This document shows positions 17,901 through 25,994 of a stretch of 64,000 bases of DNA, one piece after another (positions within the stretch are counted from its first letter, which is position 1; every line of letters begins with the position of its first letter). The stretch comes from Curtobacterium pusillum (GTDB lineage Bacteria; Actinomycetota; Actinomycetes; Actinomycetales; Microbacteriaceae). The DNA lies in contig NZ_VEIY01000010.1 in the NCBI RefSeq assembly GCF_007680845.1, positions 1-64,000 of the forward strand. Reading direction: 5' to 3'. The translations under genes and the position numbers were made by a program. Under the pieces are notes generated by a model. That model was not told where the DNA came from and searched no databases. It worked only from the letters and a program-made list of their open reading frames with translations.

Positions 17901-18758
17901 TCAGGCCCGCAGGAACGCCTCCAGCTCGGCCGTGGTCGGGTAGGACGCCTGCGCGCCCGGCTTCGTCGCGGCGTACGCCCCGGCCCCCACGGCGAACCGC
18001 GCCGCGTCGACGAGGGAGTCCCCCGCCGCCAGCCGCAGCGCGACCGCACCCATGAACGCGTCGCCGCACCCCGTGGTGTCGACGGGCTCGACCCGGACGG
18101 CGTCGATCGCCACCGGGTCATCGTCGCCGTCGTGCACCGTGCACCCCGCGCCGCCCCGGGTCACGATCGACCGCGCGACACCGTGCTCGCCGAGCTCGGC
18201 TGCCTCGTGCTCGTTGACGAGCAGCACGTCCGTCAGCTCGAGGAGCTCGGACGGGACGGCCCCGAACGGCGACAGGTTCGTGAGCACCGTGACACCCGCA
18301 GCACGGGCGGCACGAGCGGCCGCGAGGACGACGTCGATCGACACCTCGAGGCAGAGCCCGAGCACGCCGGCGTCGGCGAACGCGTCGGCGGGCACGTCGT
18401 CGGGCGTCAGGGTGCCGTTCGCGCCGGCGGAGATCACGATGGTGTTCTCCCCCGCGCCGTCGACCGTGATGACGGCGGTGCCGGTGGCCACGCCCTCGCG
18501 GACGGCGACGTGCTTCGTGTCGACACCCGCCGCCGCGACGGAGTCGCGGAGCAGTGCACCGTTCCCGTCGTCGCCGACCGCACCGATCAGGCGGACCGTT
18601 CCCCCGAGCCTCCCGGCAGCCACCGCCTGGTTGGCGGACTTGCCGCCGGGGAGGATCGCGAGGTCCGACCCCTGCAGGGTCTCACCGGGCTTCGGGAAGC
18701 GCTCCGTGCGGACCACCAGGTCCGCGTTGAGGCTGCCCACGACGACGATGCCGGTCAT
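17901..18758 (-). CDS. rbsK: Ribokinase
   Basis: A 285-residue PfkB-family kinase that phosphorylates D-ribose to ribose 5-phosphate. Typical features are VVGSLNADLVVRTERFPKPG (5-24), PGGKSANQAVAAGRLGG (35-51) and the catalytic GCGDAFMGAVALRLAAG (near 240) with the anion-hole DTTGCGD. ATG 18758 overlaps the MFS gene stop (ATGA). As the last gene after the nucleoside hydrolase and MFS carrier it would salvage the ribose released from nucleosides. Confidence 0.94.
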   Translation of the reverse strand: MTGIVVVGSLNADLVVRTERFPKPGETLQGSDLAILPGGKSANQAVAAGRLGGTVRLIGAVGDDGNGALLRDSVAAAGVDTKHVAVREGVATGTAVITVDGAGENTIVISAGANGTLTPDDVPADAFADAGVLGLCLEVSIDVVLAAARAARAAGVTVLTNLSPFGAVPSELLELTDVLLVNEHEAAELGEHGVARSIVTRGGAGCTVHDGDDDPVAIDAVRVEPVDTTGCGDAFMGAVALRLAAGDSLVDAARFAVGAGAYAATKPGAQASYPTTAELEAFLRA

Positions 18759-20173
18759 GCGGCGGCTCCTGTCTCGGCCGAGGCCGGGCGCGGGATGAGG
18801 AAGGAGGTGGCGAGGGCCGCGCAGGTGATCGCGGCCCCGAGCAGCATGCCACCCGAGTACCCGGCGGTGCCCGCGGACCCGCCGGTCCCGAGCGCGATCT
18901 GGAGCGCCGGCAGGACGGCGAAGCTGATGCCGGCACCGAGGTTGAACGCGCCGGCGTTGAGGCCGGGCAGGAAGCCGGGGTTCGACTCCGGCGACAGCAC
19001 GATGCCGAGGCCGTTGAGGATGATGTTCGCGATGCCGGCGTAGGTGATGCCGATCAGGACCGTCGCCGCGATGAGCACCGGCAGCGAGTGCACTCCCACG
19101 ACGGCCATGAGGACGGTGGCGACGATGCTGCCGACCAGGCCGACGCGCAGCACGGCGCGGTAGCCGAGGGTGGGCGCGAGCCGACCGGCGAACGGCCCCA
19201 CGATCCAACCGACCAGTGCGTACGGCGTGAGGAACGCGAGCGAGGCGAGGTCGGCCTCCATCCCGAAGCCGCTGTCCGGGTTCTGGGCGAGCGAGGTGAC
19301 CAGCCCGTTGACCACCGCGAACACGCCCGTCATGGTGAGCAGCGTCGTGACGAGGAGGGCCCAGGTCGCACGGCGCTTGAGGAACCGCGTCTCGACGAGG
19401 GGTTCGCGGACGCGGGACTCGACGGCCCAGAAGACGCCGAAGGCGACCAGGGCGACGAGGATCCCGCCGACCACGAGCCCCCAGTTCGCCGCGCCGAGCT
19501 TGCCGGCCTCGTTGAACGCCGTGAGCAGCGCCCCGACGCTGATGACGAGCGGGACCACGCCCCACCAGTCCATCCGGGTTCCGGCGGACGGCTTCGACTC
19601 GACACCCCAGGCCGCGACCATGAGCGCCGCGACGACCGTGACGACGGCGATCACCCAGAAGATGCCGCGGAAGCCGAAGTGCGTGGCGATCCAGCCGCCG
19701 GCGAGGGCGTCGACCCCGGCGATGCCGCCGTTCACCGCGGTGAGGAGGCCGAGGGCGGCTCCGTAGCGCTTCGGGTCGGCGATCTCGTTGCGGAGGATGA
19801 GCAGCCCGATCGGGACGACGGGTCCGGTGACGCCCTGGATCATCCGGCCGACGAACAGCATCGGGACGTTCCCGGCGAGCGCGGCGACGACGCTGCCGAC
19901 CAGCATCACGGCGAGCATGCCGAGGAGGACCCGCTTGCGCCCGACGATGTCGGACAGCCGCGGGAGGAACAGGGAGAACAGCGCCGCCAGCGTGAAGAAC
20001 AGCGTCTGGGAGAGGCCGATCGTGGCGTCGTCGGTGTGCAGCTCGCGCGCCATGGTCACGAGCGCGGGGCTGAGCATGCTGGCGTTGAGCTGGAACGCGA
20101 TGCACGCGGCGAGGAGCGCCGCGGTCAGGGCCGCGATCGACTGCTTCGACTTCGTCGTCGAGGTGGTGGTCAT
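18755..20173 (-). CDS. MFS transporter, probable (ribo)nucleoside or ribose carrier
   Basis: A 472-residue multi-helix MFS protein of the drug/H+ antiporter-2-like type (12-14 helices) with the motif SDIVGRKRVLLGML after helix 2 and GRMIQGVTGPVVPIGL in helix 4. Family alone would suggest efflux, but its position between a nucleoside hydrolase (upstream, 6-base gap) and ribokinase (downstream, ATGA overlap) under a LacI operator argues for uptake of nucleosides or ribose. Start ATG 20173. Confidence 0.85.
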   Translation of the reverse strand: MTTTSTTKSKQSIAALTAALLAACIAFQLNASMLSPALVTMARELHTDDATIGLSQTLFFTLAALFSLFLPRLSDIVGRKRVLLGMLAVMLVGSVVAALAGNVPMLFVGRMIQGVTGPVVPIGLLILRNEIADPKRYGAALGLLTAVNGGIAGVDALAGGWIATHFGFRGIFWVIAVVTVVAALMVAAWGVESKPSAGTRMDWWGVVPLVISVGALLTAFNEAGKLGAANWGLVVGGILVALVAFGVFWAVESRVREPLVETRFLKRRATWALLVTTLLTMTGVFAVVNGLVTSLAQNPDSGFGMEADLASLAFLTPYALVGWIVGPFAGRLAPTLGYRAVLRVGLVGSIVATVLMAVVGVHSLPVLIAATVLIGITYAGIANIILNGLGIVLSPESNPGFLPGLNAGAFNLGAGISFAVLPALQIALGTGGSAGTAGYSGGMLLGAAITCAALATSFLIPRPASAETGAAA

Positions 20174-20179
20174 GGGGGG

Positions 20180-21181
20180 TCAGTGCTCCGTGATGGTGAT
20201 GGTGGTGGTGTCGGCCGCGCGGGGCGTCCAGCCGGTGTCCGGGGTCTCGCCGATGCGCTCGAGGGCGTCGACCACGAGGTCCCAGAAGCGACCGTGGTCG
20301 AGCTCCATCGCGGCGCTCGTCCGGCAGTCCTCCGGAGCGGGTGCACGGAAGTCGGCGACGGTCATACCGAGGGTCAGGGTGCCCTGGGTCTCGACGTGGA
20401 TCGGGACCTTCACGGCGCGGACGACGGTCGGGTCGATGACGTACGCGACGGCGCACGGGTCGTGCACGGGCGGCGCGTCGAACCCCTGCGCGTCCTTGTA
20501 GGTCTGGCCGAAGAAGTCGAGCAGTTCGCCCACGAAGGCGGCGGGGGCGGTGCCGACGGCGGCGATGCGCGCGGCGACCTCCGGGGTGGCGAGCGCCTGG
20601 TGGGTGAGGTCGAGGCCGACCATGACGACGTCCCAGCCGGCGTCGAAGACGATCGACGCGGCCTCGGGGTCGATGACGATGTTGAACTCGGCGACCGGGC
20701 TCCAGTTGCCGACGTGCACGCCGCCGCCCATCAGCACGACCTGCTTGACGCGCTCGACGATCCGCGGTTCCTTGCGTGCGGCGAGCGCGATGTTCGTCAG
20801 ACCGCCGGTGGGGACGAGCGTGACGGTGCCGGGCTCGTGCGCCATGACGGTGTCGATGATGAGGTCGACCGCGTGCCGGGCGTCGAGCTCGAACGCGGGC
20901 TCCGGGAGGACGGGTCCGTCGAGGCCGCTCTCGCCGTGGATGTCACCGGCGACCTCGATCTCGCGGAGCAGCGGACGGTCGGCGCCGGCGGCGAACGGCA
21001 CGCCGGTGATCCCGGCGATGCGGGCGACGGCGAGGGCGTTGCGGGTCACCTTCGGGAGCGTCTGGTTGCCGACGACGGTCGTCACCGCGAGGAGCTCGAT
21101 GTCGGGGTTGCCGTGGGCGAGCAGGATGGCGACGGCGTCGTCGTGGCCGGGGTCGCAGTCGAGGATGATCTTCTCGGGCAC
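20180..21181 (-). CDS. Inosine-uridine-preferring nucleoside hydrolase
   Basis: A 333-residue N-ribohydrolase that splits nucleosides into base and ribose. The calcium-binding signature DCDPGHDDA (8-16) is intact, followed by AVTTVVGNQTLPKVTRNAL, PTGGLTNIALA, VVLMGGG and the C-terminal HDPCAVAYVIDP, in the order of the IunH/Rih family. First gene of the operon with the MFS carrier and ribokinase. It is transcribed away from the LacI gene across two tandem LacI-type operators. Base preference (pyrimidine or purine) is not certain. The C terminus TTTITITEH is encoded by a GAT/GGT-like microrepeat. Confidence 0.93.
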   Translation of the reverse strand: MPEKIILDCDPGHDDAVAILLAHGNPDIELLAVTTVVGNQTLPKVTRNALAVARIAGITGVPFAAGADRPLLREIEVAGDIHGESGLDGPVLPEPAFELDARHAVDLIIDTVMAHEPGTVTLVPTGGLTNIALAARKEPRIVERVKQVVLMGGGVHVGNWSPVAEFNIVIDPEAASIVFDAGWDVVMVGLDLTHQALATPEVAARIAAVGTAPAAFVGELLDFFGQTYKDAQGFDAPPVHDPCAVAYVIDPTVVRAVKVPIHVETQGTLTLGMTVADFRAPAPEDCRTSAAMELDHGRFWDLVVDALERIGETPDTGWTPRAADTTTITITEH

Positions 21182-21263
21182 GCGGGGCGCTCCACTTCTT
21201 CGGGGATGAGGTCAGGGCTCGACGCGGTGGGGATCCGCGGCGGAGGATCAGCTCCCGCGGCGC

Positions 21264-21301
21264 GTCAAGCGTTTGACATCAGAACACGTCAAGCGTTTGA
21301 C
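21264..21301. promoter_or_regulatory. Two tandem LacI-type operators
   Basis: GTCAAGCGTTTGAC occurs identically at 21264-21277 and 21288-21301, centres 24 bp apart. The second extends to a 7-bp-arm palindrome (ACGTCAA / TTGACGT); a third half site (CGTCAAG) follows at 21301. The central CG with TCAA arms is typical of LacI/GalR sites. They lie between the divergent nucleoside hydrolase and LacI genes and can control both. Confidence 0.75.
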
Positions 21302-21356
21302 GTCAAGTCGCGGGGCGACGATCGGAGCGCCCACCCGCGCTCGGTAGCATCGACGG

Positions 21357-22379
21357 GTGCCATCCTCCGCCGCTCCCGGCCGCCGTGTGACCGCAGCGAT
21401 GGTGGCGGAGCGCGCCGGCACGAGCATCGCCACCGTCTCCCTCGTCGTGAACGGCAAGGACCGCGGACGGGTCTCCGCCCCGATCGCCACCCGCGTGCGC
21501 GACGCTGTGGACGAGCTCGGGTACGTGGTCGACCACGCCGCGAGCGCACTCGCCCGGGGCAGCGGCGACCTGGTCGTGCTCATCGCGCCCGACCTGTCGA
21601 ACCCGTTCTTCGCCGAGGTGATCCGCGGCGTCCGGGACACCGTCGGCGACCGCTTCCAGCTCGTCCTCTCGGTCACCGAGCGCGGCGCGCAGCCCGTCGC
21701 CGCGGACGTCCGGCGCTTCGAACGGCTCCGCCCCGCCGGGATCCTCGTCGACGCCCCGGCCGCCGGCGAGTCGATGACCGCCTCCGTGCCCGTCGTCCTG
21801 CTCGACGCCCCCGGTGGGGATGCCCCCGGCGACGGAGCCGGCGGCGAGGCCGTCAACTACGACCTCTCGCCGGCGGTGCACGACCTCGTGCGGCACCTGC
21901 ACGACCGGGGGCACCGGCGCGTCGGGTACCTCGACGGGACCTCGCGGGCGACGACCTTCGGCGTCCGGCGGGAGCGTTTCGAAGCCGAGTGCACCGCCGC
22001 GGGCATCACCGTGTCCGAGGTCTCCGCCCGCGCCGATCTCACGATCGACGCCGCGGCGTCCGCGACCGAACACGTCATCGAGGCCTGGCAGGAGGACGGC
22101 GTCACCGCGGTCGTCGCTGCCGCGGACACCCTGGCGTACGGGGTGCTCCGGGTCGCCGGACAGCTCGGCATCGCGGTCCCCGGGGAGCTCGCGGTCGCCG
22201 GCTTCGACGACCTTCCGTCGTCGTCGGTGACGGCGCCGGCGCTGACGAGCGTCGCCCTGCCGGGAGCGGACCTCGGCCGGGCCGCGGCGCTCCGGCTGCT
22301 CGCGATGCTGGACGGCACCGCGCCCGAGACGGCATCGCTGCCCGCGCGTCTCGTCCGGCGCGCGAGTACGGGCGCGTAG
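21357..22379 (+). CDS. LacI family transcriptional regulator of nucleoside catabolism
   Basis: A 340-residue regulator with an N-terminal LacI helix-turn-helix (TAAMVAERAGTSIATVSLVVNG, about 12-33, with hinge helix near 50-65) and a periplasmic-binding-protein-like sensor domain (VVLIAPDLSNPFFAEVIRGV, GYLDGTSRATTFGVRRERFE, VAGFDDLP). GTG 21357 is the start. It diverges from the nucleoside hydrolase operon over the paired operators at 21264-21301, so it most likely represses that operon and itself, released by a nucleoside or ribose. Confidence 0.93.
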   Translation: MPSSAAPGRRVTAAMVAERAGTSIATVSLVVNGKDRGRVSAPIATRVRDAVDELGYVVDHAASALARGSGDLVVLIAPDLSNPFFAEVIRGVRDTVGDRFQLVLSVTERGAQPVAADVRRFERLRPAGILVDAPAAGESMTASVPVVLLDAPGGDAPGDGAGGEAVNYDLSPAVHDLVRHLHDRGHRRVGYLDGTSRATTFGVRRERFEAECTAAGITVSEVSARADLTIDAAASATEHVIEAWQEDGVTAVVAAADTLAYGVLRVAGQLGIAVPGELAVAGFDDLPSSSVTAPALTSVALPGADLGRAAALRLLAMLDGTAPETASLPARLVRRASTGA

Positions 22380-22403
22380 CGCCCGAATCTCGGCGGCGCA
22401 GTT

Positions 22404-22473
22404 CCGAGTCTCGGCCTGGGCGACTCGTCTCGCGGCCCTGAGCACGAGGAGTGTCGCTCACGCCGAGTCTCGG
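22404..22473. repeat. 70-bp palindrome-bounded repeat, copy A1
   Basis: Bounded by CCGAGTCTCGG at 22404-22414 and 22463-22473 (59-bp period), with an inner near-inverted pair TGGGCGAC / GTCGCTCA. A degenerate CCGAATCTCGG lies just before it at 22383. The same 59-bp period recurs at 22568 and 56543. Confidence 0.7.
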
Positions 22474-22504
22474 GCCGGCTCCGCGAAGTGGGCGGGCGCG
22501 GTGA

Positions 22505-22548
22505 CGGACGGGAGGCGCGGTGTCAGCTGGCACCGCGCCTCCCGTCCG
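22505..22548. repeat. Dispersed palindrome, copy 1 (convergent gene ends)
   Basis: 18-bp perfect arms (CGGACGGGAGGCGCGGTG and its complement) around TCAGCTGG, itself almost palindromic, so the whole 44 bp pairs with one G-T. It lies between the convergent LacI and DHA2 genes. It shares its arm sequence with copies at 35878, 52632, 54890 and 58118 and is a possible bidirectional terminator. Confidence 0.85.
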
Positions 22549-22567
22549 CTCTGTGGTGACGATCACG

Positions 22568-22637
22568 GCGAGACTCGGCCAGGCGGACATCTCCCGGCCC
22601 GAGCAGGGCACGATCTGTCCGGCGGGCCGAGTCTCGG
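22568..22637. repeat. 70-bp palindrome-bounded repeat, copy A2
   Basis: Ends are CGAGACTCGG (22569-22578) and CCGAGTCTCGG (22627-22637), giving the same 70-bp length as copy A1. The inner arms differ (GCGGACA / TGTCCGGC) but still pair, so complementarity is kept while sequence changes. Confidence 0.6.
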
Positions 22638-22645
22638 CGCGGCAG

Positions 22646-24316
22646 CTACCGCTCGGCGCGGTCCGCGGGCTCCGCCGCGGCGGCCGCGCGGCCGGCGCGC
22701 TGGGCGCGCTCGAGCTCGTCCGCCTCGGCTCCGCCGACGGCCTCGCCACGGGCGACCATGCCGGCGGTGTCGGACAGGGTGATCTGCGGCAGGAACAGCG
22801 CGAGGAGGAACGCGATCGCGATGAAGGGCAGCAGGTACCAGAACACCGGCGCGAGCGAGTCGGCGTAGGCGTTCACGATGCCGTCCTGCACCGCCTCGGG
22901 CAGCTTCGCCACCGTCGCGGGGTCGATGCTGCCCGCCGACGCCGCCGCATCGGCCGACGATCCCCCAGCGCCCCGGAAGACGTCGGTCAACGAGGTCGTC
23001 AGTCGCGCGGTGAAGAGCGCACCGAAGACGGCGGTGCCGAGGGAGGCACCGACCTCGCGGAAGTAGTTGTTCGTCGACGTGGCGGTCCCGACCTGGGTCG
23101 CGGGTACGGCGTTCTGCGCGACCAGGACGACGACCTGCATGATGAGCCCGAGGCCGGCGCCGAAGACGAACAGGTAGGCGCAGATGAGCCAGATCGGGGT
23201 GTCCGCCGCGAGCTGGGTCATCGCGAGCATCGCGATCGCGACGAGCACCGTGCCGACGATGGGGAACATCCGGTAGCGACCGGTCTTCGTGATGAGGTTG
23301 CCGGACAGGATCGACGTGCCGATGAGGCCGACCATCATCGGGAGCATGAGCAGCCCGGAGACCGCGGCCGACGTGCCCGACGCCATCTGCAGGAAGGTCG
23401 GGACAAAGCCGATCGCCGCGAACATGCCGATACCGAGCACCAGGCCGATGCCGGTCGCCAGCAGGAAGGTGCGGTTCCGGAAGAACGCCATCGGCAGCAC
23501 GGGGTCGGCGGCGCGGGACTCGACGAGGACCAGGAGGGCCGCGGCGACGACGAGACCGGCGAACCACGCCCAGGTCTCGGGGGCGTCCCAGCCGTGGTCC
23601 TTGCTGCCGCCGAACTCCGAGAAGAAGACCAGGCAGGTCGTCGCGGCGGACATCAGGACCACGCCGAGCACGTCGATCCGCTTCTCGGCCTTCTTGGTCG
23701 GCAGGGTGAGCGCGAACCAGGCGACGAAGAACGCCGCGATCCCGACCGGGATGTTGATGTAGAACGCCCAGTTCCAGGTGAGGTGGTCGACGAAGAACCC
23801 GCCGAGCAGCGGACCGCCGATCGCCGAGAGCCCGAAGATGGCGCCGAGCGGGCCGAGGTACTTGCCTCGCTCGGACGCGGGAACGATGTCGGCGATGATC
23901 GCCTGCGACAGGATCATCAGCCCACCACCGCCGAGCCCCTGCATCGCGCGGAACACGACGAGCTGCGTGAAGTCGCCGGCGAACGCGCACCCGGCCGAGG
24001 CGATCGTGAACAGCGCGATCGCGATGAGGAACAGGTTGCGGCGCCCGAGGACGTCGCCGAACTTGCCGTAGATCGGCATGACGACGGTGGACGCGAGCAG
24101 GTACCCGGTGGTGAGCCACGCCTGGTGCGCCACGCCGCCGAGCTCGCCGACGATGGTGGGCATCGCGGTGGAGACGATCGTCTGGTCGAGGCTGGAGAGC
24201 AGCATCCCCGCGATGAGCGCGGAGAAGATGATCCAGATGCGGCGCTGCGTGAGGAGCAGTGGGCCGTCGGATCCGGGGCGGGCACGCTTGGTCGTGCCGG
24301 GCGCGGAGGCGCTCAT
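22646..24316 (-). CDS. DHA2 family MFS drug efflux transporter
   Basis: A 556-residue, 14-helix H+-driven multidrug exporter of the EmrB/QacA type. It has the helix 1 motif SLDQTIVSTAMPTIV, the loop KFGDVLGRRNLFL, GLGGGGLMILSQAIIADIVP in helix 4-5 and WNWAFYINIPVG before helix 6, all diagnostic for DHA2. An extra periplasmic loop near 440-480 (GAGGSSADAAASAGSIDPAT) and an Ala/Glu-rich C-terminal tail are seen. ATG 24316 overlaps the TetR gene stop by ATGA, so repressor and pump form one operon. Drug range is not predictable. Confidence 0.93.
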   Translation of the reverse strand: MSASAPGTTKRARPGSDGPLLLTQRRIWIIFSALIAGMLLSSLDQTIVSTAMPTIVGELGGVAHQAWLTTGYLLASTVVMPIYGKFGDVLGRRNLFLIAIALFTIASAGCAFAGDFTQLVVFRAMQGLGGGGLMILSQAIIADIVPASERGKYLGPLGAIFGLSAIGGPLLGGFFVDHLTWNWAFYINIPVGIAAFFVAWFALTLPTKKAEKRIDVLGVVLMSAATTCLVFFSEFGGSKDHGWDAPETWAWFAGLVVAAALLVLVESRAADPVLPMAFFRNRTFLLATGIGLVLGIGMFAAIGFVPTFLQMASGTSAAVSGLLMLPMMVGLIGTSILSGNLITKTGRYRMFPIVGTVLVAIAMLAMTQLAADTPIWLICAYLFVFGAGLGLIMQVVVLVAQNAVPATQVGTATSTNNYFREVGASLGTAVFGALFTARLTTSLTDVFRGAGGSSADAAASAGSIDPATVAKLPEAVQDGIVNAYADSLAPVFWYLLPFIAIAFLLALFLPQITLSDTAGMVARGEAVGGAEADELERAQRAGRAAAAAEPADRAER

Positions 24317-24933
24317 GCGGTGGGTTCCTGTCCGGTGGTGGTGGCCGCCCGCAGCAGGCGAAGGTTCTCGGTGAGCAGCACGTCGAACGTCGGTCCGGCG
24401 GCTTCGTCGTAGGCGTCGTCGAAGTAGGTCTCGGCAGTGACCTTGAGCAGTGCTGCGGTCGCCTCGGTGACGATCCGCGCGCGGCGGTCCGTCGGGTCGG
24501 TCCACCCGAAGCGCGTCGCGACGGCCGCCGTGACCTTCGCGAGCTGTACGTCGGTCGCGGAGAGGAACCGCGCGACGAGGGCCGGCTCCCGCTCGAAGAC
24601 CTGGCGGACCAGTGCCTCGTCGGCGCGGTCGATCCCGACGAGGTGCATCTGCTCGATCGCCAGCGCCACGATCGACGCCAGCGGGTCGAGGTCAGCCGGG
24701 ACGGCTCGTCCGGCGGCGTACTCGACGAGGGTGTCGTCGTTGGCGTCGATCTCGATGCCGAGGACGGCGTCGTCCTTCGACGCGAAGTGGTTGAAGAACG
24801 TCCGACGGGACACCCCGACGGTCTCGCAGAGCTGCTCGATCGTGAAGCCGTGCAGCCCGTGCGCGATCGTCGAACGGCGCGCTTCGACGATCATGCGTCG
24901 GCGCAGCGCGCGGGTGCGTTCGGTGGTGCTCAC
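24313..24933 (-). CDS. TetR/AcrR family regulator of the efflux pump
   Basis: A 206-residue regulator with an N-terminal TetR helix-turn-helix (IEQLCETVGVSRRTFFNHFASKDD, about 33-56) and a variable ligand-binding C-terminal domain (VLLTENLRLL near the end). The GTG start at 24933 lies just downstream of an 8-bp-arm palindrome. It is co-transcribed with and overlaps the DHA2 exporter, so it most likely represses both and is released by a pump substrate. Confidence 0.9.
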   Translation of the reverse strand: MSTTERTRALRRRMIVEARRSTIAHGLHGFTIEQLCETVGVSRRTFFNHFASKDDAVLGIEIDANDDTLVEYAAGRAVPADLDPLASIVALAIEQMHLVGIDRADEALVRQVFEREPALVARFLSATDVQLAKVTAAVATRFGWTDPTDRRARIVTEATAALLKVTAETYFDDAYDEAAGPTFDVLLTENLRLLRAATTTGQEPTA

Positions 24934-24942
24934 CGGACGAGG

Positions 24943-24969
24943 ATTGCACTCTCTCCCTGAAAGTGCAAT
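24943..24969. promoter_or_regulatory. TetR-type operator
   Basis: ATTGCACT (24943-24950) and AGTGCAAT (24962-24969) form a perfect inverted repeat with an 11-base centre, 10 bases upstream of the tetR start codon. Its size and position fit autoregulation of the tetR-exporter operon. It is notably AT-rich against the local background. Confidence 0.65.
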
Positions 24970-24984
24970 GTCATGGAGTCCGGG

Positions 24985-25467
24985 CTAGAGCGCCTTCTCG
25001 AAGCAGAACGACCACGGCATCGTCGCCACGTAGGGCTCGTAGACCGGGATCCGCGTCCAGCCGGTCTTCTCGTAGAGCGCGACGGCCTCGGGCTGCTTGT
25101 CGCCGGTCTGCAGGATGAGCCGAGCGGCCCCCTGCTCACGGGCGACCTGCTCACCCTCGGCCAGCAGTGCGGTCGCCGCACCCTTGCCCCGGGCGGCGGC
25201 GAGCACGATGAGGCGCTTCAGCTCGATCTCCGCTCCGAGCCGTCGGACGGCGATGTGCCCGAGCGCTTCGCCGCCCTCGTCGATCGCGAGGATCGAGGTG
25301 AGGATCGTGGCGGGGTCGACCGCGAGCGCACGTCCCCGTTCCGCCGTCACGGCCGGGTCCTCGTCGTCGTTCGACGCGCCGTACCGCTCGTGCATCTCCT
25401 CGTCCATCGTGGCGCGGAGCGCCACCCCTCTCGGGTCCTCCCAGGCAACGCGTTCGATCGTGATCAC
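24985..25467 (-). CDS. GNAT family N-acetyltransferase
   Basis: A 160-residue acetyl-CoA-dependent acetyltransferase fold. The acetyl-CoA binding segment is LKRLIVLAAARGKGAATALLAEGEQ (R/Q-x-x-G-x-A pattern), followed by ARLILQTGDKQPEAVALYEKTGWTRIP, typical of GNAT motifs A and B. GTG 25467 has AGGA 9 bases upstream; GTG 25485, overlapping the VOC stop as GTGA, is an alternative. Last gene in the HAD-VOC-GNAT unit. The substrate (amine of a small molecule or protein) is unknown. Confidence 0.85.
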   Translation of the reverse strand: MITIERVAWEDPRGVALRATMDEEMHERYGASNDDEDPAVTAERGRALAVDPATILTSILAIDEGGEALGHIAVRRLGAEIELKRLIVLAAARGKGAATALLAEGEQVAREQGAARLILQTGDKQPEAVALYEKTGWTRIPVYEPYVATMPWSFCFEKAL

Positions 25468-25481
25468 GACGGACGATCCTG

Positions 25482-25994
25482 TCACGGATGCCAGCGTCGG
25501 CGCGACGTGTGCTCCTCGTAGGGCTGCGGGTCCGGGTAGGTCAGGAGTTCCACGGTGCTGCCCCACGGCGTCCGGACGTAGACGAACCGGTTGCGGTCGC
25601 CGGCCTCGGGTCCCGGGAGCGGCCGGGGCTCGCCGAGCGCGGTGGCCCCGGCGGCGACGACCCGTTCGAGGGTGGCGTCGAGGTCGTCCACGTACAGCGC
25701 GAGGTGCTGCCAGCCGAGGTCCGACGGCACCGCGGGGCCGTCCTGGTCCACGTGGTCGAACGCGAACAGCTCGATCCCGGGACCACCGGGCAGGGCGAGC
25801 ATCCGGATCCGGACTTCCCGAGCGGTCACCGGCACACCGAGGCGACCCGTGGTCGCAGGACCCTCCTTCGGCGGGTCGTCGGCACACAGCGTGTCGTAGA
25901 GCACCTCGGCGTCGAAGGCTTCGACGAGGAAGGCGGTGGCGGCCTCGACGTCGGGGACGGTCACGCCGACGTGGTCGATGCCCCGGACGCTCAC
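25482..25994 (-). CDS. VOC (glyoxalase/dioxygenase) family protein
   Basis: A 170-residue metal-dependent VOC fold protein with paired beta-alpha-beta-beta-beta modules: GIDHVGVTVPDVEAATAFLV (about 5-24) and GWQHLALYVDDLDATLERVV (about 95-114), then RFVYVRTPWGSTVELLTYP. His and Glu at the ends of these modules (H8, E70s, H98, E150s) are potential metal ligands. Members include glyoxalase I, extradiol dioxygenases and fosfomycin-resistance enzymes; none is specifically indicated. The GTG start overlaps the HAD stop (GTGA). Confidence 0.85.
   Translation of the reverse strand: MSVRGIDHVGVTVPDVEAATAFLVEAFDAEVLYDTLCADDPPKEGPATTGRLGVPVTAREVRIRMLALPGGPGIELFAFDHVDQDGPAVPSDLGWQHLALYVDDLDATLERVVAAGATALGEPRPLPGPEAGDRNRFVYVRTPWGSTVELLTYPDPQPYEEHTSRRRWHP

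Noticed and set aside
19088..22441. A 1117-codon plus-strand open frame, and several other frames of 500-800 codons on the strand opposite to real genes
   Set aside because: They lie antisense to the nucleoside operon and similar genes and arise from GC-rich codon bias; sequences are Arg/Asp/Gly-rich with no family resemblance.
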